Assembly (NCBI GenBank): GCA_015178975.1
Contig: WHVD01000116.1
Span: forward strand, 1-64,000
From: Hysterangium stoloniferum
Taxonomy: Eukaryota > Basidiomycota > Agaricomycetes > Hysterangiales > Hysterangiaceae
Reading direction: 5' to 3'
DNA length: 64,000 nucleotides
Below, piece after piece: positions 9,975-21,689 of this stretch. Each line of letters begins with the position of its first letter. The stretch's first letter is position 1. The position numbers and the translations under genes were made by a program. Below the pieces are notes generated by a model. It searched no databases and was not told the DNA's origin. It was given only the letters and a program-made list of their open reading frames with translations.

Positions 9975-10680
9975 CACCAGGCTCTGTGCATACATACAGG
10001 CTTACATAATGCGAATATAAATGCACATGATCTGCATTGTAAGATGTACACATATGAACAAGTGTTCGCATGGACCAGTATTTTGAGGGATAACTTTGGT
10101 ATTAAAAATAGTATGAGTTGGCTTATTGTAATACACAATCTATGTTCAAGTGGGTAATAGACTTGTAATAATGGTACTTGTTTGTCAATCAATGTGTCAG
10201 TTATTGAATCACCTTCTGACATGATAGGTAGGATGCTAGTTTAGGTGTACACTGGTTCTGGCATGCATTAACCTCAGAAAACATGGTCCACAATTAGCAT
10301 CCTCCTATGAAGAAGTGAAGAAATGGGTGAACCGCCCCTAGGAACAGGGTGGTTTCATCACCAATTCCAACATTTGGTAGTTAGATTATCAGCGAATATG
10401 TGGTATAGTGACTTTTTCCGCGATTAATATGTATAGAAGGGTATCCGAAACAATCAAATATTTGCCCACGACAATGATACAGCGAGACAACAAATGGCTA
10501 AATAATATCGACGAAACAAAACAACAGAGAAGAGAGGTATGTGGTTCAAAGCACGGTGAGAAGACTGTGATGGATGAGCGTGTGTTCCAGTTGTAGAATA
10601 GTGAAACTTGAAGAATAATGAAGCAATCTCAAGGTAACCCGTATCAGCAAAGACCGTTTAACACCGACATCCAAATCAGT
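9975..10680. other. Right flank of the gypsy element, no gene recognised
   Basis: Only short unsupported frames are present (for example a 62-codon plus-strand frame at 10408-10596). No repeat family seen elsewhere in the window is visible. Confidence 0.5.
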
Positions 10681-10683
10681 AAA

Positions 10684-11410
10684 TTAAACACATAAAAATA
10701 TCACACCGAACTCACTAAAAGTGTGTTCCAAACAGTCTAACGCCGAGATAAAATTAGTGCATAATGACACGCCAATGCAAAACCAAACACACGCTTCGGT
10801 TGTGAAGACGATCAAGAACACCAATAGGCCGCGCCAACATGGACCGGTGCTGGCTTGAGTATGGATATAATGACGCCGTCCAGGGATAGTTGTTATTCTA
10901 GGTGTTGTTCTCGGAGCAGGAGACACGCGAGCGTGAATGGGTATGTTGAAGCCAGGGAGCGAGGTGATCGAGAGAGTGTTGTGGTTGGACTGGCTATGGA
11001 GCTTTTCTTCTACTGCCGCGGTCGATTGAGAGATGTCGATAATCTCCCATCCTTCTACACTGCACCAAGACTCTTCGCCCCATCCTTCGTCCACCCCGTC
11101 ACACCATGCGTACACTTTCCCCTTGCCATCGTTTTTCGCCAAGACCATTTCGACATCCCTCCTATAACGAATTCGCCTCACTCTCGACATTTTCTCACCG
11201 CTCACATCCATCCCAATCGCACCACCATCCACATTCATACTTGATCCATCTCCACTATCTTAGTCTCCCTCATTGGAACTCCCACCTCCAAAACACGGCC
11301 GCCAACGACAGCTCCCCCGATTTTCTTCATGGGGGGAGATGGCGTGGGCGTCGGTACTTGCCCTTGTCCTGATATATCCATGTTTGCACCCCCGCTCCGA
11401 GAAGACGGAG
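10684..11410 (-). CDS. Candidate hypothetical gene, minus strand
   Basis: A 184-codon frame at 10684-11238 starts with an ATG in a purine-rich context and reads MNVDGGAIGMDV..., with the segment YAWCDGVDEGWGEESW. Just upstream (11241-11410) a second frame carries a Pro/Gly-rich stretch that could be a 5' exon ending at a GTATGA near 11243. The end of the 184-codon frame is Cys/Phe-rich and could be read-through of a missed intron. I recognise no domain. Antisense plus-strand frames of similar length exist, so the strand is uncertain, though the minus frame has the more protein-like composition. Confidence 0.3.
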
Positions 11411-12550
11411 GCAGAGGAATGGACTCACCTGGGGACGACGCTGCGATTGCGCTCGGGTTGACGGCAACTTGTGGGATGACAATGACGATTTCGCAGTAGT
11501 GGGAGACTTGAGTTAGAGGACTGGAATCAGACAGAAATCAGTGGAATAAAAGTGAAGAAACGCCATGATTCACAGTCCTGGCCCGTTTCAAAGGGGGCTC
11601 ACCTCGACCTCGCTTTCGTCGTCGACGGTCTACATGATCGGGGAGGTGGTATCTAGAGAAGGATCTGATATAGATTTCGACAACACCCCCTTTTGTTTGA
11701 CAGTCGCGCTGTTAACGCCAATGTCGGCATACTCCTTCGAAATGGATAGCAATGGAAACTAGTTCTTCCCCTCTCGCTCCTACAGCGCATCACATCCAAT
11801 AAGCCCTGCGCCGCACCTACCTATTATTACTAAGCCCATCGACAGCGGCCAGCCGCATCAGCACGACATCTCGCAACTAGGGCGCATTTAGAAGAGCAAG
11901 GAGCGTCTTCAAGGCGAACAAGTGCGTCCGCAGCTCTTTGATAGATCGCCCATGCTCTTCCAGAGCAACTCTTCACACTGGAAGAACTAAACGAAGGCGA
12001 GGATGGTGTTTCTTTCCATTTGATATAGTTCGGTGGAGGAAGGGGAGACCATTCGCGGGATGTTGTTGGGGGGCGGTGCGCTGATCCACGTATTTAAGAA
12101 AGAAATTTGAGAACTCGAACGGCTTCATGAGAGCCATTAGTACGGGACAGAGTGCCGTGAGTCGGGAGTGGGTGGTTTGGTCAAGTACAAAATGGGACCG
12201 AAGTGCCGGGGGGTGGGTGGGTGCGGTGTTAAATATGAGATGAAGGTATAGTTCCATAGATATCCGCGTTTGGTGTGCGCACGAGGTCTAATGATGATTA
12301 CATGTAGTCGGTGGAGTACGGTTTTCGTTTGAAGCATGTTGAACTGTGGATAGTCGAGTCACTTCAAATGCTTGAATTAGACGATATCTGCTGTCTCATA
12401 TACATTCACAGAGTATTTAAACGAAAAAGCCAGTTGGGGACTCGCATCCGAAATCAGAGCTGGAAAACGGAGACGTACTGCGTGTTTATTTGTTTATGTG
12501 CACCTCGTCGGTAAACAACACTGTGGTAATGGAAAGGAATTAAATATGAA
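11411..12550. other. Non-coding or unrecognised stretch
   Basis: Short frames on both strands, none with a domain or convincing splice structure. CpG dinucleotides are frequent here, unlike the TE-rich block that begins near 17.4 kb. Confidence 0.4.
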
Positions 12551-12556
12551 AATTGA

Positions 12557-13627
12557 ATGAGTGCGAACAGCTCACAGGAGAAATCCGAGGTCCATGAAAC
12601 ACCTTATCATCCACCGCTGGGTCCTTTAGCATTGGGGCATCTACCCTCTATTCCGCCCAGGCCAAGGGAACTCATTGAAATTACCGAAACATTTACCGAT
12701 CATTCCACAACAGATACGGAAGGTGACTATTCTTCATGGGGGTCGGAATCGGTCAGTGAAGGAGGAAATGTGCAGACGAAATCACAGCCTGGTCCTTCGC
12801 GGACCAATCAGAAGGGGATTGATTCTTTTAAAAGTGAAAGGAAGGCTGTTGCGACGTCATGCAACAATAATCGGATTCGTGATCCTGGCGAATTTGCTCC
12901 TGATGCTGATCTGGAGGCTCAGCGACAGAAGGCCTTGTTTCAGAAGCTCCCTGAACGTTCCTCTTCAAACGTAGGCCAGGAAGTGGTTTATCGCAATTGT
13001 TCCGGTCAGATCCTAGGTCATTCCCCGAAGGGCATCCATACCGTACGAGTCGGACTAGTCAGGACTTGCTGGCTCGAAATTGGTCTTCCCCCGCACCGCC
13101 TTTGGCAATGACCGCTGTGACGAAGAGAATGTCCGTCGTAGAGCCCGTGGAGGCTGCAGTCAACGTGTCAAGTCGCAAAACGTGTCTGAAATGGTAAATA
13201 GCCAAAGGTCAAACACCCCACAGCGAAGTGGGTACCGACCAAGAGTGAAGCCTGCTGACCAGATACAAGATGAGGATTCTGAATATGAGGATTCCGAGGA
13301 CGTGATTCAAGTATCGCGTAGCATCTCTGAGAGACGACTCGCTGGGCTAGTAGGCGCACGCGCACGCGGTATGAAATCGATGTCACATCCCCGCAAGCAT
13401 CCCCAGCGCAGGTGGGAACTGAGCGTGCAGATACTGCCCCGTCTGCGCAGCCTATCGCACGAATGGCAACTATGCCCGTCACAATACACCCATCTTTGCC
13501 AGAGCCAGCACCCGTTCAAACACCACACACAATCGTACGAAACAACATTTCTAAGGAGTTGGATGAGGAGGTTGTTAGATTTTTGGGTAAATCGAGCAGC
13601 CAGTCTTATAGTGACGGGAAGCATTAA
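12557..13627 (+). pseudogene. Decayed or multi-exon Ser/Pro/Glu-rich ORF, function unknown
   Basis: A 184-codon frame from ATG 12557 (MSANSSQEKSEVHETPY...) is acidic, Ser/Thr/Pro-rich and probably disordered. Coding-like sequence continues in other frames: 12997-13197 (RSDPRSFPEGHPYRTSRTS), then 13190-13330 (PQRSGYRPRVKPADQIQ, with an Asp/Glu run), then 13412-13627 (NISKELDEEVVRFLGK). The frame changes without obvious GT-AG introns suggest a pseudogene. The basic/acidic disordered character would suit a retrotransposon gag leader or a host regulatory protein; no diagnostic motif is present. Confidence 0.4.
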
Positions 13628-14555
13628 TTCTCACATTAATTACCGCTCTTGTTATTAGTATATAATCCCCGTAGTTACGCATGTGACCCCCATGCGTTTA
13701 TAACCAACAATATCACTCAGACAGTATTGCGCTCGTCCTCTATAGGTCTGGTCATATTTTCGCTGAAAGGTTAACAGAGCTTCGACAAAATTTGGTCTGG
13801 GAACGATCTCAGAATTAGGTGTAGGGCGAGCTCCTCGAGCACCTGGATCAATCTTGCCCGGCCCTGGCGTGGATTAACTCCATTAAGGTCTAATGAGAAT
13901 GCAGACTCTCAAGTGGCCAGCACTACTGATCAACCAGGCAACCGGTCATTTGCAACGCAGCGTACGAAGAGCTGTGCTGGGGATTCCCATGCTTCGGGAT
14001 GTACGTTGATGATGATTGCCTGATTGCCTCAGATGTATCGCATACTGACCGGATACACAGGGTAAAGGCTTGGTTTTGTTAGCCAAGCTACCACGTTCTT
14101 TTGAATTCCCAGTCCACACGCGATATATTTCTTTTTATGAAGTGTACGATTTTTCCAATGAATCCACGCCGCCATGTCCTCTCACCTTGCTCCATCATGT
14201 CTTTGTGTGACAAAGCCGTGGCCCGTGTCGCATCCAATCATATCACGCACTTTCATCAATCCATATCCGCATCCGCCAAGTATACTATTACTATTAGCGC
14301 CACGTCTTGTCTCTTACGGTCATGCTTTCTAATGGTCGCACGTCGTCACATTGATGGTTTGTGACAAGCATCATCTCATGCCTATTTCTCACTTCATTTT
14401 GAGAGTCTGCTCGTATTGTGGTCCGTTGCCATTTTTCCATCAACTGTGCTCGCTGACCACTGTAAGACTTGTATCTGCTGCAGGCGCAGACAGACACTAG
14501 AATGAGTGATGGGGAATAAAACCACTACTGTATTGACATCCACATGTACATAATA
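13628..14555. other. No supported gene
   Basis: Only short frames. A stretch at about 14000-14060 reads MYVDDDCLIAS on the plus strand, which superficially recalls an RT active site, but nothing around it supports RT. Confidence 0.4.
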
Positions 14556-14565
14556 TATACTAGTG

Positions 14566-14780
14566 GAGAACAATGGGATGTGAGCAACAATGGGATGTGG
14601 ACTACAATGGGATGTGGACTACAATGGGATGTGAAGAACAATGGGATGGGAAGAACAATGGGATGGGAAGAACAATGGGATGGGAAGAACAATGGGATGT
14701 GGACTACAATGGGATGTGGACTACAATGGGATGTGGACTACAATGGGATGTGGACTACAATGGGATGTGGACAATAATGC
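14566..14780. repeat. 17-bp minisatellite, about 12-13 units, two unit variants
   Basis: The array is built from GGACTACAATGGGATGT-type units and AAGAACAATGGGATGGG-type units, with the second type in the middle and the first on both sides. Because 17 is not a multiple of three, the repeated frames are open by chance; they are not genes. Confidence 0.93.
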
Positions 14781-14839
14781 AGACTAAATATTACCAAATC
14801 ACAGTGTAGGGAGTCTCACTCCCTTACACCACATGAAAA

Positions 14840-15545
14840 GCTGGAATAGATTATGATTTTATGAGTGTGACGGCGGAACCTGCTGGGGCAATCATTGGAT
14901 ATTTTGTTTCAAACGAGACGACTTTTTCGTCTGTTGCATTAATTTTGCCATAATATTTTCCGTCTAATACGGATGCACTTTAAATTAATTTTTGATTAGT
15001 TGATGAGAAAATCGAAAAATTGTGACAATATATATGTCGTTCTACGTATTTGGTACGCCTCGTTCAGGTCACCATTTCCTGGACCCGTTGCTCTTACGTT
15101 CTTCCTCAGCGACGACACATCATCGAACAAGGCCATCTTTAATCCCTGAAGGACCTCTAATCATTGGCCATGAGGCTTAAAACTTTGTGCTAGGACTCCT
15201 GACAATGACAGGGAAATTGTTTGGGGAACGCTGAGCTCGTCTTTCACAATTCTTGTACTTGGAGTGGTGTGAACAACCAGATTATTAGCACCACGGGACC
15301 TTTGGTAAGAATTTAAGTTTATGTCACAGACAATTTTTAATTTCATACCATTGTCGTTAGCACATCTTACCCCCCAAAAAGTCTGATCGTATCCAACCCG
15401 GTGGGAGAAATACCATCCTACAAATATCCATATATTCACCTTATTTCATCAGTGCCATTGCCAATGGTCAATCAAATCGGAGGTCTTGCGATAGTGCATG
15501 GATTTTCATGGCCTCTAAGGATAATAAACTTACGACGTGTCTGAC
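14840..15545 (-). other. Possible exons of an unrecognised minus-strand gene
   Basis: Two coding-like stretches lie on the minus strand. One (15161-15439) reads GWYFSHRVGYDQTFWG and later TPSTRIVKDELSVPQ before a stop. A second, at about 14858-14985, reads LDGKYYGKINATDEKV and ends with a clean stop after AGSAVTLIKS. They are in different frames, and I could not find a splice that joins them in phase. The residue composition is protein-like rather than random. No family recognised. Confidence 0.3.
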
Positions 15546-15599
15546 GGAAGCAACAAATTCTGGCCAACCAAAAAACAGAGCACCAATATTATATTTTCC

Positions 15600-16050
15600 A
15601 GATTATCAATATTTGTGAGGATTATTTATTATAAAACGCAAATTTATACGTATTATGATTATTCTTGCAGGATTTCCTGAACATCCTAGATAATTTGGGG
15701 TAAACATTGCGGTAACACAAAGGTTCGGCTAGGACAAAAGGGAACGCCCCGCTTCGGAGTTTGCCTTGATTGCATTTTATTCCCCCCCCCCTCTCTCTTC
15801 GGCAACCATCATCCCGGATGCCAGCACCGGGGTTCTTCAAAACATTTACTATTAGGGTACCAAGTTGGCAATTTTGGACCTAAAATTATTATTATCAATT
15901 GGCTTAAGCAGGGAAGAGCTCATATTCACATTGATTGTGTGGTTTATTTGGCGTTTCCTATATCATATTTGCGCTGATAATGATACATTTTTTACACATG
16001 CATTGTAATATCACCAACAACACCATGACAAGGACATCCGGCCCACGCTC
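15600..16050. other. No gene recognised
   Basis: Contains a 10-C homopolymer near 15783 and AT-rich sequence; no supported frame. Confidence 0.4.
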
Positions 16051-16053
16051 CTT

Positions 16054-16335
16054 CCTCTCCCTTTTAAACCCCAACCCGACAACCAAGCCTGCGTCCGAAT
16101 CATTCCGGTTCACATCCTCCACGAATGCACAGACTAAGACACATACGAAAGTACAGAGGTGCACAGCCATGCCTCCCACCGACATCCCAACCACCACACC
16201 AGCCCACCACGAAAGCTCATCCCACCCACACTCCCTTTCAAACCCCAACCCCAACCCCAAGCCGACAACCAATTTTACATCCAAATCATTCCGGTCCACA
16301 TATTCGACATAAGCACAGACTACGACACAGACACA
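16054..16335. repeat. Diverged direct duplication of about 100 bp
   Basis: The segment at about 16054-16150 (CTCCCTTTTAAACCCCAACC...) recurs at about 16229-16335 with substitutions and small indels, including an extra CCCCAA unit. The overlapping frames at 15935-16312 (plus) and 15958-16440 (minus) are internally repetitive because of this. Confidence 0.7.
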
Positions 16336-16949
16336 ACAGCCACCGCCTCCTTCCCACATCCCAACCAACAGTCTATCACATACCCCGCTCCGGCCGTTAG
16401 CCCCATTTTCATCCACATCCAACACCCGAACTCCACTCATTTAGCCAGACCCGTAGATGCAGATCTATTTCTGCCCTTCTTAAGCCTCAATGGGCGGTGT
16501 TGGCTGTGGGATCTGCTTCTTGATATGTGGCAGGCTGGAGCGGAGGCTGTGGGTGTTCTTGCCAATATCCATTACAGCGATCATCGACCACTCAAGTTCC
16601 ATAATCACCATGGGGACAGGGATCGTCTCACGTCGACAGCGCTGACCTTGTCGCTACTTGGGATGAGTCCACAGGCGCAGAATCAAGGGCAGGGGGAGCA
16701 GAGGATCTATAAAAGGAGGCGTAGCGCTGTAGCTTGCGAAGGGTGAACCGTTGGATGGTAGTTAGTATGCGCAAGTAAAGGGACGGGGGCAGGGGAAGGG
16801 ATGGACACCTGGGGAGAAGAAGGGGTTTGACATTCAAATGGGAGAGTTGTCAATGTATGTGTTCATTGTAAATATTTTGTGTTGTTAATTTAAATACCCA
16901 AATTTAAATTAGGGGCATGATTCTTTTCGTTCTATTATAATCTCAGTAC

Positions 16950-17343
16950 AACGCACCAAAGAGCCTTCTTCGCCTTCAATCTCACCAGGTCGCAACCATC
17001 CTCTCCCTCCCCGTGAAGACTGGTCTTTCTGGCTCTCATACCTCTCTAGCAGGCTCCTCCCCATCCCGAAGTCACTTAGTACGTATGAGGCCTCGTTGAC
17101 TAATTCAAATACCATTAACACTCATAATAATGGTAATATCTATGCTTGTGTTACGCTCAGGCTACGTCTTCTTCTTCCCGTCCGGGCGCCTACTCTGACA
17201 GTAACACTGCATCGTCCCTTAGCCCCACAGCCCCTGGAGATGTGAGCATGAGTGAGAATGAGGGGGATAGTAATGGTAATTTCGATACTGACATGGAGAT
17301 GGAGATGCGGGCGTCCACTGGTCGGGTTGGGACAGGGGCATGA
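16950..17343 (+). CDS. Candidate 3' end of a small Ser/Asp-rich host gene
   Basis: A plus-strand frame (SGSHTSLAGSSPSRSHL) runs to 17076 and can be spliced across a GTACGT...CTCAG intron of about 84 nt (17077-17160) in phase to ATSSSSRPGAYSDSN..., which ends in an Asp/Glu/Met-rich tail and a stop at 17343. The 5' end is not clear. The sequence is low-complexity and would be a disordered protein. No domain recognised. Confidence 0.3.
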
Positions 17344-17429
17344 GTCATTGTTTCCTGAGATTATATTTAAAATTGCTTCTGCCACTGCTGAATTCTGAAA
17401 ATGTTCACATATCCTAGAAGGCCTCCTTC

Positions 17430-18750
17430 CAAGCTTTCTTGTTGTAACAAGCAGTCAATAATTTATCCAAATCAGCTCTGGACAGCTTGAATTTGCCGGA
17501 GGCAGCACACAAGGGCAAAGTTGGAAGCATCTGTACACAGATGATAGGGCATCCCACTAATAAGGGTGCCCCAAAACAGGAGCAGAGCTCAATACAACTT
17601 TGATATCCTCAAACCCTCTGTGTGTTCAGAATCCCAAGTCCAACAAGTTCCCTTTTCAAAGAGACCAAATAGTGGAGAGACTGTCCAAGAGTAGAAGAGT
17701 ATATAAGCCGAAAAATATAGGACCATTCCAAGGAAGTGCTGAAGCTCGCCTATTTTAGTGGGTGGGGATAATTCTAATATAGTGGTGACTTTCTCTTGAT
17801 GGGTTGAGAAACCAAGCCATGATACTTTATGTCTGAGCAATAGGATAGAGTTGTACCTGACATAACATTTCTTGTGGGAGAGTGTCATGCTGGCCACAAT
17901 TTTAGCTTGTAGGACTTGATATAGATGGTCCAGATAGTCATCCCATGTCTTAGAAAAGATCACTATATCATCTATATAGATTAGGCAAAAAATATATAGA
18001 TAGGGTGCAAGTACCATTTGCATAACTCTCTGGAAGATGGAGGGTCCATTCCTTAATCCAAATGGCATCCTTTTGAACTGCCACAGTCCTCTATGGGATA
18101 TGAAGATGGTCTTCAGTTTGTCTTCCTCTAGCATCTTGAGCTGGTAAAGCCAGTGAATGGATTGAAAGAAGATAAAATGTTGGATCTGGATAAGGTTTGC
18201 ATTATTTCTGATTGATATGGTAATGGAAACCTGTCAGGGACAGTGAGACTGTTCAGCTTTTCATAATCAAGTACTACTTGGAGTTTTCCATTGCAATAGA
18301 CAACAAAGGCCAGGGTTCCCTAAAGGCTCTTGGATGGCTTTATGACCCCCTGCTGGAACCAAGTATCCATTTGTTCATTGATGACTTTCTGGTTAGCTGG
18401 AGAGGTCTGGAACATGGGCATAAAAGATTGGTTGCACACCACTCTTCAATGGGACACTGGGTTTAACATTGACCTGTCCTAATCATCAATCTGTCCACTC
18501 CAAAGGCTTGAATGTTCTTAGTCAGTATTGAGCTGAGATGAGATGAAAAGTCAGCAGGAATGTTGGGTCCTAAGTTAACCAGTTTCTGCAGATCCTCTCA
18601 GTGAAACTTCTCCATAATAGCAACTTCAGGGGTGTTAGGGTCTGCCATATTGAAATCATCTGCTGTTTGTTGCTGACAAGATACCTTAAATGACCAGGGA
18701 TTAAGAATATGTTCCTCTTCTATCTTGGAGAGACTCTCAATGAGATGAGT
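17430..18750 (-). pseudogene. Ty3/gypsy reverse transcriptase relic
   Basis: The best-preserved part (17589-18134) reads through RT with the conserved KRMPFGLRNGPSIFQRVMQ and YIDDIVIFSKTW (active-site Asp pair intact), followed by LQHFLGMVLYFSAYI, the segment linking RT to RNase H. It is the same lineage as the element at 1-9974 (compare its YIDDIVIFSKTF). Stops and frame changes on both sides show decay, and neither LTR nor integrase is attached. An LTR-C copy abuts it on the right. Confidence 0.85.
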
Positions 18751-18761
18751 GATGTTGGGTT

Positions 18762-19290
18762 TACGGTCGTAACCGTGTCGCAATCCAACAGTCCCCGAGA
18801 ATACTACCATCTATCGATGTTCCAAGTTATTGATCAAGTCATCATTTCGGCAACCTTCGGGACACCGACACTGATGTATACCTTCACAGCAATCAAACCC
18901 CATTTACACCCCTGTCAAAATATACTTGTACCATCTGGTTATGCTTTGATATGTCCCTTTTCATTATGATGATCCATTTTACTCTATGTTTCACATATGC
19001 CCGTATATACTTTTAGCCCGTAAACTATTCCCTTTTCTCATAATCCCGCTCTCAGCTAAATCTCGGCTTCCAATCTTATCGTAACCTTTCGGTTTCTATT
19101 TGTCAATAGTGTTTCTGCTCTTCCCTTAGTTAGTAGTTTCTAGATGCCAATAACTCGTATGTATATAGACCCGCTGTAATGTAACTACTAGACAATCAGA
19201 ATATTGACTTAGATACCCCTCTAATTTCCGACTCCATTATCTATTCACGACCACCACATTCCGACTCCATCCAATTTACAATTCTGTGGG
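18762..19290 (+). repeat. LTR-C copy 1
   Basis: Sequence from about 18762 (GTCGTAACCGTGTCGC) to at least 19235 aligns with 44246-44731 (shared ACAGTCCCCGAGA, AATATACTTGTAC, TATTATGATGATCC and TTTCACATATG blocks, all in order). Both copies are in plus orientation. The right end is uncertain; weaker similarity runs on to about 19285, where TTTACA could be the terminus. Adjacent gypsy RT sequence is on the opposite strand, so this is probably a separate solo LTR. Confidence 0.75.
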
Positions 19291-19630
19291 TAGAGTCAAG
19301 ATCAAGCAATGTGTTTCTTCCTTCCAATTTTGATGAAACCTGTACAGGAAGTGATATAGCTCAATTATTTGTTGGATGTACTGTACTGGAGTTTCATGAT
19401 TGTTTTGAGGCTAATGAAATCTCATTTATTCCCACTCCAAAACCAGAGATTCATGCCATCTAGTTCCCAGAAGACCTTCAACAATACACCGAAGGAAGGA
19501 TATGTGAGATCAACTAAATTCAGTACAATGCTCACGGTCCAGGATGTTCCACCAGATCATACCATTACCCATGAGTTATCTGGGAGCTCTGGAAAGGCAA
19601 AGAAGGTGCAAGATGAAAAAGTCAAGTGAA
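19290..19630. other. Unassigned CpG-poor sequence
   Basis: An 86-codon plus-strand frame (19369-19629) has no recognisable domain. Its position between TE relics suggests decayed TE sequence. Confidence 0.35.
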
Positions 19631-21640
19631 TTCAAAGTGAGAAGCAGCATCGGCGAGGGCATTGGAGAATGAAGGAAGCCAAGAAGAAGTGAAGGAAAAT
19701 TGGAGGAATGCTGCTAGCATGCCAATAAGATGGCTTGTAAGATTGCATAAATCTCCTTGAACTGGATATCACACTGGCAGAAATGTCAGGGTATACATGA
19801 AGGAAACCAGGAGTCACTATAAATGCCACCAATGCCTTTAGACCTGCTTGCATCAGTGTAGACATGGACAGATAGGTAAGAGGGTGTAATGACATGGATG
19901 CCATTCCAGGCTTTGGAAAATTATCATCACCACTGGATGTCAGCCCAAGCATAGGCTGGGATGTGTCAACAGGCAAATGGTGACTTGAATGTCATCAAAA
20001 AATCAATCAAGTGCTGGATAAATGCACAGGAATGGGGTATGACCTGTGAGGTAAATTGTAGAAATCCAATGAGTTCCTGCAATTGGTGTAGATTGACTGT
20101 GGGGGCACTGGTAAATGTTTTGAGAAGAGTATTGAGGTAGGTGAATTTGTCAGCAGGGAGCCAGGCTTCCATGGCATCTGTATCAATTTCCAGGCCCAAG
20201 TATTCCAGTTTGGTACAAGGTGAGACCATCTCTTCATGCTGAAATGTAAGACCAAGCTGATGGTCAAGGTCCATGCACCAGGAGATAGTGGCATTAGCAA
20301 TATATAGGGGAGTGTGTCGGGGAAAGATGGGTAAGAAATTGTCTAGATAGTGCCAGAGAGTGCCAGGAATGTGGTGTGGTATGGTCCAATGGAGGCCTTC
20401 GGCAAATAGATTGAATATGTAAGGAGCTGAGTGTAGTCCAAAGATTAGGACAATGGCATGGTAAAACTGTGAGTTCCAGTGAAAGCTGAGGTGATGCCAC
20501 TCAGAGGAGGAAACAGGGATGTGATGGAAGGCTTCTTTGAGATCCTATTTGGCTAGCAGGGTACCCCAGCTATATGTGTGAACGGCTTGGAGGGCAGATT
20601 CAAAGTAGTCATATTTGATAGAGGCTTCAGAATCAGGGATACCATCATTGATGGAGTCACCTGGGGACCACGAAAGGTGATTGATCAAACATAGTTTAGA
20701 ACTATGTTTGCATGTGGCTAAGCCAAGGGGGGATGATCAAAAGTCTGTGAGAGGGGGGGACAAAAAGGGTCCAAGTGCATGAGTTAGCAATGAGTTTGTT
20801 GATAGAGGAAGACACGGTGGTGGTGCCTATATTTACTGCTGGCAGGTTGCAACATGCCTGAGGGTGATCGAGTGATAAAAATCTGATTAGAGCACCATGT
20901 TTTATTATATATAGTAGGGAATCCACAAAGAGACAATCTAGGTAATCTTTCAAGTAAAACTTCCAGGCACTATGGTATAGAGGAGAATTAATAAGGGGCA
21001 AAGTTGCTGCTATGGTTCTGGACAGGGTACGGTTACAGTGGGGGGTCAGAATTGGGATGGAGTGGAGGTGGTGGATTTGGAGGAAAAAGGTCATGAAGTG
21101 GGTGAAAGGGGACCAGTGTTGATGCCAAGGATAAGAGGGCTGAGGATGGGGATCCTTCAAGGGCTGCAAGGGCTGCAAGGGTAGGGAAATGGTAAGTGTG
21201 CTGCAAGTCATGTCTGACTGTGCCATCCTCCTAGGTGGCTTTCTTTGGGCATTGACAATGCTATGGTCTGGGCAATCACAGACACGGCATTTGTGAGTCT
21301 GAAGGCACTTCTCCCTGTAGCAGGTGTGGAAGTTAAAGTCGTTGCAAGACTGGGTTGTGCCATAATCATTGGAACCTCAGGCCATGTCTTTGTCTTTAAG
21401 TGGATGAGCCTTGGTGTGTCCTACTAGGAACCCATTTTGGTACTTGGTATCGATCACACCCGAGGTAAGAAAATTGCCCTGGGACATTTCCACTGGCAAT
21501 GGGCATGAACAGCAAAGTGATAGTTGAGGACCATTGTCCATTTATATTGGAGGTGCAGAGAATTGAGGAGGCCAATGTACCAGTTAACCAACAATGAAAG
21601 GGATGGTAGTTGTTGAAGGGGCAGAGGAAAGGACCTCAAT
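19630..21640 (-). pseudogene. DIRS-like (tyrosine-recombinase type) retrotransposon pol relic
   Basis: Read on the minus strand: a Cys/His-rich segment near 21240-21370 (FNFHTCYREKCLQTHKCRVC), an N-terminal pol block (20702-21226, ending near TVSSSINKLIANSCTW), then RT with SINDGIPDSEASIKYD, DLKEAFHHIP, FGLHSAPYIFNLFAEGLHW and YLGLEIDTDAMEA, then an RNase H part (YTDASRSKGIGGIYSD) and ALADAASHFEFT at the end. This order and these motifs are those of DIRS/Ngaro-type pol rather than gypsy. An in-frame stop near 20548 and frameshifts make it dead. No tyrosine recombinase is visible downstream. A second copy of the same family lies at about 52080-53660 in the opposite orientation. Confidence 0.8.
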
Positions 21641-21689
21641 GCAAAAGATTCATAAATTCAGAATTTGGGAACTATTTGACATCCAAAGG

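Noticed and set aside
10855-11461. Overlapping plus-strand ORFs at 10855-11244, 11106-11372 and 11273-11461
   Set aside because: They are antisense to the better minus-strand candidate and are His/Pro/Ser-rich in a way typical of antisense reading.
14000-14060. Reverse transcriptase active site (MYVDDDCLIAS)
   Set aside because: No other RT motif lies upstream or downstream in any frame; a chance match is more likely.
14544-14809. Open frames through the 17-bp array, and CRISPR-like appearance of the 17- and 18-bp arrays
   Set aside because: The units are contiguous with no spacers, so they are not CRISPR arrays. The frames are open only because the repeat unit lacks stops.
15958-16440. 160-codon minus-strand ORF with Gly/Cys/Val-rich sequence
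   Set aside because: It covers the duplicated C/A-rich segment, is compositionally odd, and has no splice sites or domain; it is probably a shadow of the repeat.
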